A stretch of DNA of 64,000 nt. It comes from Pedobacter africanus (GTDB taxonomy: Bacteria; Bacteroidota; Bacteroidia; Sphingobacteriales; Sphingobacteriaceae). The first letter of the stretch is position 1; every line of letters begins with the position of its first letter. The position numbers and the translations under genes were made by a program. A model generated the notes under the pieces. That model was not told where the DNA came from. It worked only from the letters and a program-made list of their open reading frames with translations, and made no database searches. Of the stretch, positions 59,469-64,000 are shown piece after piece. Location of the stretch: the NCBI RefSeq assembly GCF_900176535.1, contig NZ_FWXT01000001.1, forward strand, positions 2,170,001 through 2,234,000, in the 5' to 3' direction.

Positions 59469-61256
59469 CTATTTTTCCCAGTTTGGATTTTGTACCAGTT
59501 TGTTGTTTAACAGAATATCTGCAACAGGGATTGGAAATAAGTATGCCTTTGATTCATTGAATTTTCTTCCGTTCGGCAATGTCTTAAAATAAGGCAAAAT
59601 ATATCCCTCGGCGCTTAGGTAAATATCCCTATTTACCACCACTGCCGGAAATTGTGATTGAACAAATTTAATCCCCTCAACGGGTATATCTATAAAGCGC
59701 CCCGTCTTCCATCTCATTAAATCGTCCCAGCGGGTGTTTTCAAAAGCCATTTCCACCCTTCTTTCACGCCTGATCTCCCGAAGTAAGGGATTGATAACCC
59801 CTCCAGCATAATTTCTGTAAATGTCATCCAAACGGGTATCTGTAGGTTCGGCACCAACCGTAAGCCCAGGCATGCCTACCCTGCTGCGCAGTTTATTTAT
59901 GGTCTGGTCAATAACCGACTGGTTAGCCTCTCCCAGTTCATATTTAGCCTCTGCATAGTTCAGCAGGATCTCTGCATAACGGAATACAGGCGCAGCCTGT
60001 TGGCCGCTTGTTACCCTGTCCCAATCTACCGGGCTGTTATAAAACCATTTGGCCAAACGGTAACCTGTAGGGCATTTGTTTCCGCTCATGCCCGGCAAAT
60101 TTGGCAGGGGCGCATTATTGGCCCCCTGAATCGTGGTGCTGGCCAGGTTATAAGTTCCAAAATTTGCAATGGTTTGCGTTAATCTTGGGTCTCGGTTCTG
60201 CATTTCAGTTTGGATTGAAGTTTTGCCCTGAAACAACGGACTTGATGAAATCGGTTTACCATCTGTACATAGATACTCATCTACCAGATTGCGGGTGGCA
60301 CCAAACTGGTGCCGCAAATTTTGTGCAAAATAACGGCTGAAGGCGGCCCCATAGGTAAGTGCCGCAGAGTACTCCCTCCATAAAATGACCTCAGTATTGC
60401 CGCGGTACGATTCTGTAGCAAAAAGGTTATTGTAAACAGTTCCAGCGTTTCCCTGTACCAGGCTGTATTTATTAAGCAGTGCTTCCGAGGCCTCAGTAGA
60501 ATATTTGAGGAACTTGTTCGCATCCAATCCAAGCTCTGGGTGGTATTTCCTGAACGTACCTTCAAAAAGTCCAATTCTCGATTTCAGGAATTGTGCCATG
60601 TCTTTGTTGATGCGGTTGCTTTCTTCCGAACCTTTGGCAGGTAAACAGGTAATGGCCTTGTTCAGTATCATTACTACAGAATCCATAACTGCCGCACGCG
60701 GCGTTCTGGCCTCGTACAATTCTGGGGAGTTTACATTTAAGGAATGTGTTAACCATGGCACATCTCCAAATAATTTCACCTTATTAAAATAATCCCATGC
60801 TTTAAAAAACAGGATCTCTCCAAGATAAATATTTGAAGTGGCCTCAGGAATATCCGCGCGTTTATAATTGTCCAGAAAAAAATTAAGCTGTTTTATGCCT
60901 GTAAAATTCCAGCCACCCGATTCATTTGTTCCCGAAAGATGTGAGATATACTCATCTGTTCCAACCTTCGAATAAGTAAGGGGTGCCGCATTATCTGTAA
61001 TTACATCCCCATAAACCAGGGTATTCACATTTACGCCCCAGGGCTGCACTGTTCCATCGGCAAAATCGGTTCCGAAACCAACAATATAAGTTGGGTAAAG
61101 GCTGTTGGCATACAGCTTTAAATCGTTTTCCGTTTTCCAGAAATTCTGGTCTACAATATTGTCAAGTGGATATCTGTCTAAAAAATCTTTTTTACAGCCC
61201 AGCAACAGTAAACCTGATACTATTCCCAGTATAAATATTTTGATATGCTTTTTCAT
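59469..61256 (-). CDS. SusD/RagB family surface glycan-binding lipoprotein
   Basis: This 595-residue outer-membrane lipoprotein forms a lid over the SusC transporter and binds glycan. A signal peptide ends in the lipobox LLLGCKK (Cys at about residue 21). The N-terminal SusD-like domain has FLDRYPLDNIVDQNFWKTEN, and the C-terminal RagB domain includes RYAEILLNYAEAKYELGEA and the final EIRRERRVEMAFENTRWDDL with MRWKTG. It lies 36 bp after the SusC gene and 5 bp before the fucosidase. Identity is firm; the ligand is inferred only from the locus enzymes. Confidence 0.95.
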   Translation of the reverse strand: MKKHIKIFILGIVSGLLLLGCKKDFLDRYPLDNIVDQNFWKTENDLKLYANSLYPTYIVGFGTDFADGTVQPWGVNVNTLVYGDVITDNAAPLTYSKVGTDEYISHLSGTNESGGWNFTGIKQLNFFLDNYKRADIPEATSNIYLGEILFFKAWDYFNKVKLFGDVPWLTHSLNVNSPELYEARTPRAAVMDSVVMILNKAITCLPAKGSEESNRINKDMAQFLKSRIGLFEGTFRKYHPELGLDANKFLKYSTEASEALLNKYSLVQGNAGTVYNNLFATESYRGNTEVILWREYSAALTYGAAFSRYFAQNLRHQFGATRNLVDEYLCTDGKPISSSPLFQGKTSIQTEMQNRDPRLTQTIANFGTYNLASTTIQGANNAPLPNLPGMSGNKCPTGYRLAKWFYNSPVDWDRVTSGQQAAPVFRYAEILLNYAEAKYELGEANQSVIDQTINKLRSRVGMPGLTVGAEPTDTRLDDIYRNYAGGVINPLLREIRRERRVEMAFENTRWDDLMRWKTGRFIDIPVEGIKFVQSQFPAVVVNRDIYLSAEGYILPYFKTLPNGRKFNESKAYLFPIPVADILLNNKLVQNPNWEK

Positions 61257-61292
61257 CTCTTTATGATTTGAGTTTTAAAGTTGTCGATCAAT

Positions 61293-64000
61293 TTAAAATG
61301 TGGCCTGTATACCCAACGCAAAGGACCTGATGATTGGATAATTCATACCAACCAGTTCAGGGTCAAATGTTTTAGGAACACTTTTAAATTCGAACAGATT
61401 ATAGGCGGACGCTGAGATCCTTACTCTTTGCAGGCTAATCCTGTCGGTTAAATTTTTAGGTAAGGTATACCCCAGCGCCAGGTTCTTCATACGCAGGTAA
61501 GCTCCATTTTCGAGATACCTGGTTTGGACCTGCCTGTTTCTGGCTGCATTCTTATACGCAGGGTAAAAAGCATTGGCCCGGTCAGGTGTCCATGAGTTAT
61601 TGTAAGTCTCATAAGTACCGGTTGTCCCTGCGCCCCAATACAGGTTATTACCTATCCATAGGTCTCTTTTCCCTACACCCTGTACAAACATATTCAGATC
61701 GAACCCTTTGTAACTTAAGTTCGTATTCAGACCAAATTGGTAGCGAGGGGTATTGTTCCCTATTATTTTTCTGTCGCCTGTATTACCAAGCGTATTATTC
61801 CCGAATGTGATTTCATTATCGCCATTGATGTCTTTATACCTTACATCCCCTGGGAACCAGGAAGCCTGTGCAGCTATAAGCTTTTGCGTTGGTGCTGTGG
61901 TAATTTCATCGGCCGATTGAAAAATGCCGTAGGTTTCATAACCCCATATCTCGCCCATTTTCTGCCCTTCGTACAAAATATCATCACCTATCCTATTAGC
62001 AGGGTTGTTGTCAAATTTCACTACTTTAGACTGATAATCTCCCAGGGTAAAGGCAAAATCGTAATTCAAACCAAATGCGGTATTGTTACTATATTTCACG
62101 ATCAATTCCCAGCCCCTGGTGTCAATGGTGCCTGAATTGACCTGCGGTGATGCAGCACCAAGTACCGCAGGGAATTTTAAGCCGTCAGTAAGAATATCTG
62201 TAGTTCTTCTTCTGTACCAGTCAAAATTGATCTCCAGTTTTTTCAGCACGGTCAGGTCAAACCCAAAATCAATAGTTGTTGCGGTTTCCCAGGTTAAACT
62301 CGGATCAATCAACAAAGGAGGTGTAACACCTACCGGCCTTAATCCGCCCAGTAGGTAGTTAATCTGCGACGTCGTTCCATAATTGGAGATATACAGGTAA
62401 TTCCTTACGTTCTGGTTACCCAAGCTGCCATAGGAAGCCCTTAATTTCAAGTCGTTTACAACAGACTTTATACCTTTTGCAAAAGGTTCTTCCGTTATAC
62501 GCCATCCGGCAGAAAAGGATGGGAAGAATTTAAAACGTGTATCGGACGGGAATTTTGATGTTCCGTCGTAACGTCCGTTGGATTCAAATAAATACTTGCC
62601 TTCATAATTGTAGTTGAGTCGATAGAATACCCCTTGCACTGCCCAATGCGATTCACTGTCACCTACAGTACGCTCGCCCTGTGCCTGTCCAAGCGTTGGC
62701 ACATTGTTGTTGATGTTATTGCGCCGCGCTGTCAGGTCCTGGTCTGTATACCATTCCTGGTTATAGCCAAGCAACCCTTGAAAATTATGCTTTCCCCCAA
62801 AGGTTTTGGTGTAATCTGTATACACGTTGATGGTGTATTTATTGGAATTAAAGTTGTACCGCGAAATGTAGTCGGGATTGGTATGAACAGTAGTTGTAGA
62901 ATTTCTTGTATTTTCCAACCTTTCCAGCAGTGGCACAATGGTTTTCTGGATCATTCCATTGTTTAGGTACGACAGGTCGCCTTTTAAAGACCAGTTTTTT
63001 GTAAGCGTAAAAATTGGCGAGGCCGACAACAATATATTGGATTTATTTTCGGTATTAGACGAACCATAATCCATAAACGACAGGATGTTGTCGGTATATT
63101 TTGCCTTCACATTTAAAGATGCCGGTACATATATTGGCATGCTTACGTTACGCGAAGGTTCCTGAGACATGGCCGTCCACCAGCCTCCCTTACCCGAAGG
63201 GCTTACAGGCTCATGATAAGTAGAATTATTATAGGCAGTCCTGAAATCTATTTTAAACCAGTCGTTTACCTGTGCATTTACGTTTAAAAGCGAATTATAG
63301 CGTTTTAAATTATCGGTATTGATTTTATACAATCCGTCCTGGTCCTGAAAACCGAAAGAGCCATAGTAAGCTATTTTTTCTGATCCGCCCGATATGGTGA
63401 GGTTATGCTTCTGCATAGGCGAGTTTTTCAGCAATGCCTCATCATATAGGTTTACGTTGCCCCTCCATATGATATCATTAGTATTTTTTGTAGGATCTGC
63501 AAAATAATAAGGCTCATTGTTAACCGGGTCATCCATATATTCCTTTATCTTCTGCAGCTTCAATATTTCGTTTGATCCTGCCGAGACATTTTCTAATGCT
63601 GCTGCTTTAAGAATGGCATCCTGGATATCATAGGCGTTCAGCAGATCAGGTACTGCTGTGGGTGAACTCCACTGGAAAGAATTAGAATAGGTAACATTAG
63701 ACTTACCCTTTTTACCTGATTTGGTTTTGATCAAAAGCACTCCAAAAGCGCCCCTTGCTCCATAAATCGCAGCGGAAGCAGCATCTTTTAACAAGGTTAC
63801 AGACTCAATATCTTCAGGATTTAGTAGTGATGGATCCATTTCTATACCGTCCACAAGAATAAAAGGTTGCCCGCTTTGAAATTTGATCTTATTGCCATCA
63901 TTGGCATCCTTAAAAAAAGACGTTCCACCCCTTACGTTGTAACTTGCCGACGTGTTAGGGCTTCCGTTTGAAATGTTTACATTAAAGTTTGGCATCAAGC
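61293..64000 (-). CDS. SusC/RagA-type TonB-linked outer-membrane receptor (5' end outside window)
   Basis: About 902 codons of a glycan transporter are in the window; the frame is open to the right edge, so the signal peptide and first domain are outside. The visible part begins in the plug (NVRGGTSFFKDANDG, FILVDGIEMDPSLLNPEDIE, ASAAIYGARGAFGVLLIKTK), which is the SusC plug signature, and runs through the barrel to the terminal FALGIQATF. It pairs with the SusD gene 36 bp downstream. A TTG near the edge is not the true start. No STN domain can be judged because that region is missing. Confidence 0.95.
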   Translation of the reverse strand, partial: LMPNFNVNISNGSPNTSASYNVRGGTSFFKDANDGNKIKFQSGQPFILVDGIEMDPSLLNPEDIESVTLLKDAASAAIYGARGAFGVLLIKTKSGKKGKSNVTYSNSFQWSSPTAVPDLLNAYDIQDAILKAAALENVSAGSNEILKLQKIKEYMDDPVNNEPYYFADPTKNTNDIIWRGNVNLYDEALLKNSPMQKHNLTISGGSEKIAYYGSFGFQDQDGLYKINTDNLKRYNSLLNVNAQVNDWFKIDFRTAYNNSTYHEPVSPSGKGGWWTAMSQEPSRNVSMPIYVPASLNVKAKYTDNILSFMDYGSSNTENKSNILLSASPIFTLTKNWSLKGDLSYLNNGMIQKTIVPLLERLENTRNSTTTVHTNPDYISRYNFNSNKYTINVYTDYTKTFGGKHNFQGLLGYNQEWYTDQDLTARRNNINNNVPTLGQAQGERTVGDSESHWAVQGVFYRLNYNYEGKYLFESNGRYDGTSKFPSDTRFKFFPSFSAGWRITEEPFAKGIKSVVNDLKLRASYGSLGNQNVRNYLYISNYGTTSQINYLLGGLRPVGVTPPLLIDPSLTWETATTIDFGFDLTVLKKLEINFDWYRRRTTDILTDGLKFPAVLGAASPQVNSGTIDTRGWELIVKYSNNTAFGLNYDFAFTLGDYQSKVVKFDNNPANRIGDDILYEGQKMGEIWGYETYGIFQSADEITTAPTQKLIAAQASWFPGDVRYKDINGDNEITFGNNTLGNTGDRKIIGNNTPRYQFGLNTNLSYKGFDLNMFVQGVGKRDLWIGNNLYWGAGTTGTYETYNNSWTPDRANAFYPAYKNAARNRQVQTRYLENGAYLRMKNLALGYTLPKNLTDRISLQRVRISASAYNLFEFKSVPKTFDPELVGMNYPIIRSFALGIQATF

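Noticed and set aside
63998..64000. TTG start for the right-hand SusC gene
   Set aside because: The frame begins inside the plug domain, with the signal peptide and first domain missing; the true start must be outside the window.

Overview
The window looks like a chromosomal segment of a Bacteroidota bacterium of the Sphingobacteriaceae type (Pedobacter-like). The clues are SusC/SusD outer-membrane pairs, a sigma/FecR/SusC regulatory relay, GLPGLI and PorP/SprF proteins, a type IX-secreted adhesin, an alternative complex III respiratory cluster, and promoters of the TTTG-N19-TAnnTTTG type. I see no rRNA, tRNA, CRISPR array, insertion sequence or prophage.

Layout. 1-4031 (minus): ECF sigma factor, FecR anti-sigma factor and a SusC-type receptor carrying the N-terminal signalling (STN) domain, cut by the left edge. 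4194-20717 (minus): one large respiratory island, transcribed from actA at the right through actBCDEF (alternative complex III), then oxidase subunits II and I, heme A synthase, heme O synthase, two subunit III-type proteins, subunit IV, a SCO-like protein and a DUF420 protein. Together they form a quinol-to-oxygen chain with its own heme-A biogenesis. Two hairpins, one after actF and one after subunit I, divide it into segments. 20970-35839: mixed housekeeping genes: a deoxyhypusine-synthase-like enzyme, a BamA-like barrel, a methyltransferase, an SirB1-type protein, an esterase, prfB with a programmed +1 frameshift, pgi, a glutaminyl cyclase, a YraN protein, dnaG, an M20 amidohydrolase and a SPOR protein. 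35904-42762: secA with a clear terminator, a second ECF sigma factor with a four-helix membrane partner, and a LysR/YeiH pair.

42855-48077: the least conventional part. Two paralogous small secreted Cys-containing peptides sit behind a textbook Bacteroidota promoter with a 14-bp palindrome just upstream. They are followed by a GC-rich hairpin, a GLPGLI protein, a TonB-receptor-like barrel and a TetR regulator, all in one direction. I consider this the best candidate for an undescribed system. 48121-49262 is a decaying arsenic locus: an arsR operator, arsR, a DUF6428 gene and an arsC remnant.

49328-55172: a PorP/SprF protein and a 1646-residue type IX-secreted protein with eight 102-residue Ig-like repeats arranged in a three-repeat super-period. 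55459-64000: a polysaccharide utilization locus (SusC, SusD, GH29 fucosidase, GH88/105 unsaturated uronyl hydrolase, DUF2264) cut by the right edge, probably for a fucose- and uronate-containing glycan. Functions are read from motifs and gene order; no database search was run.
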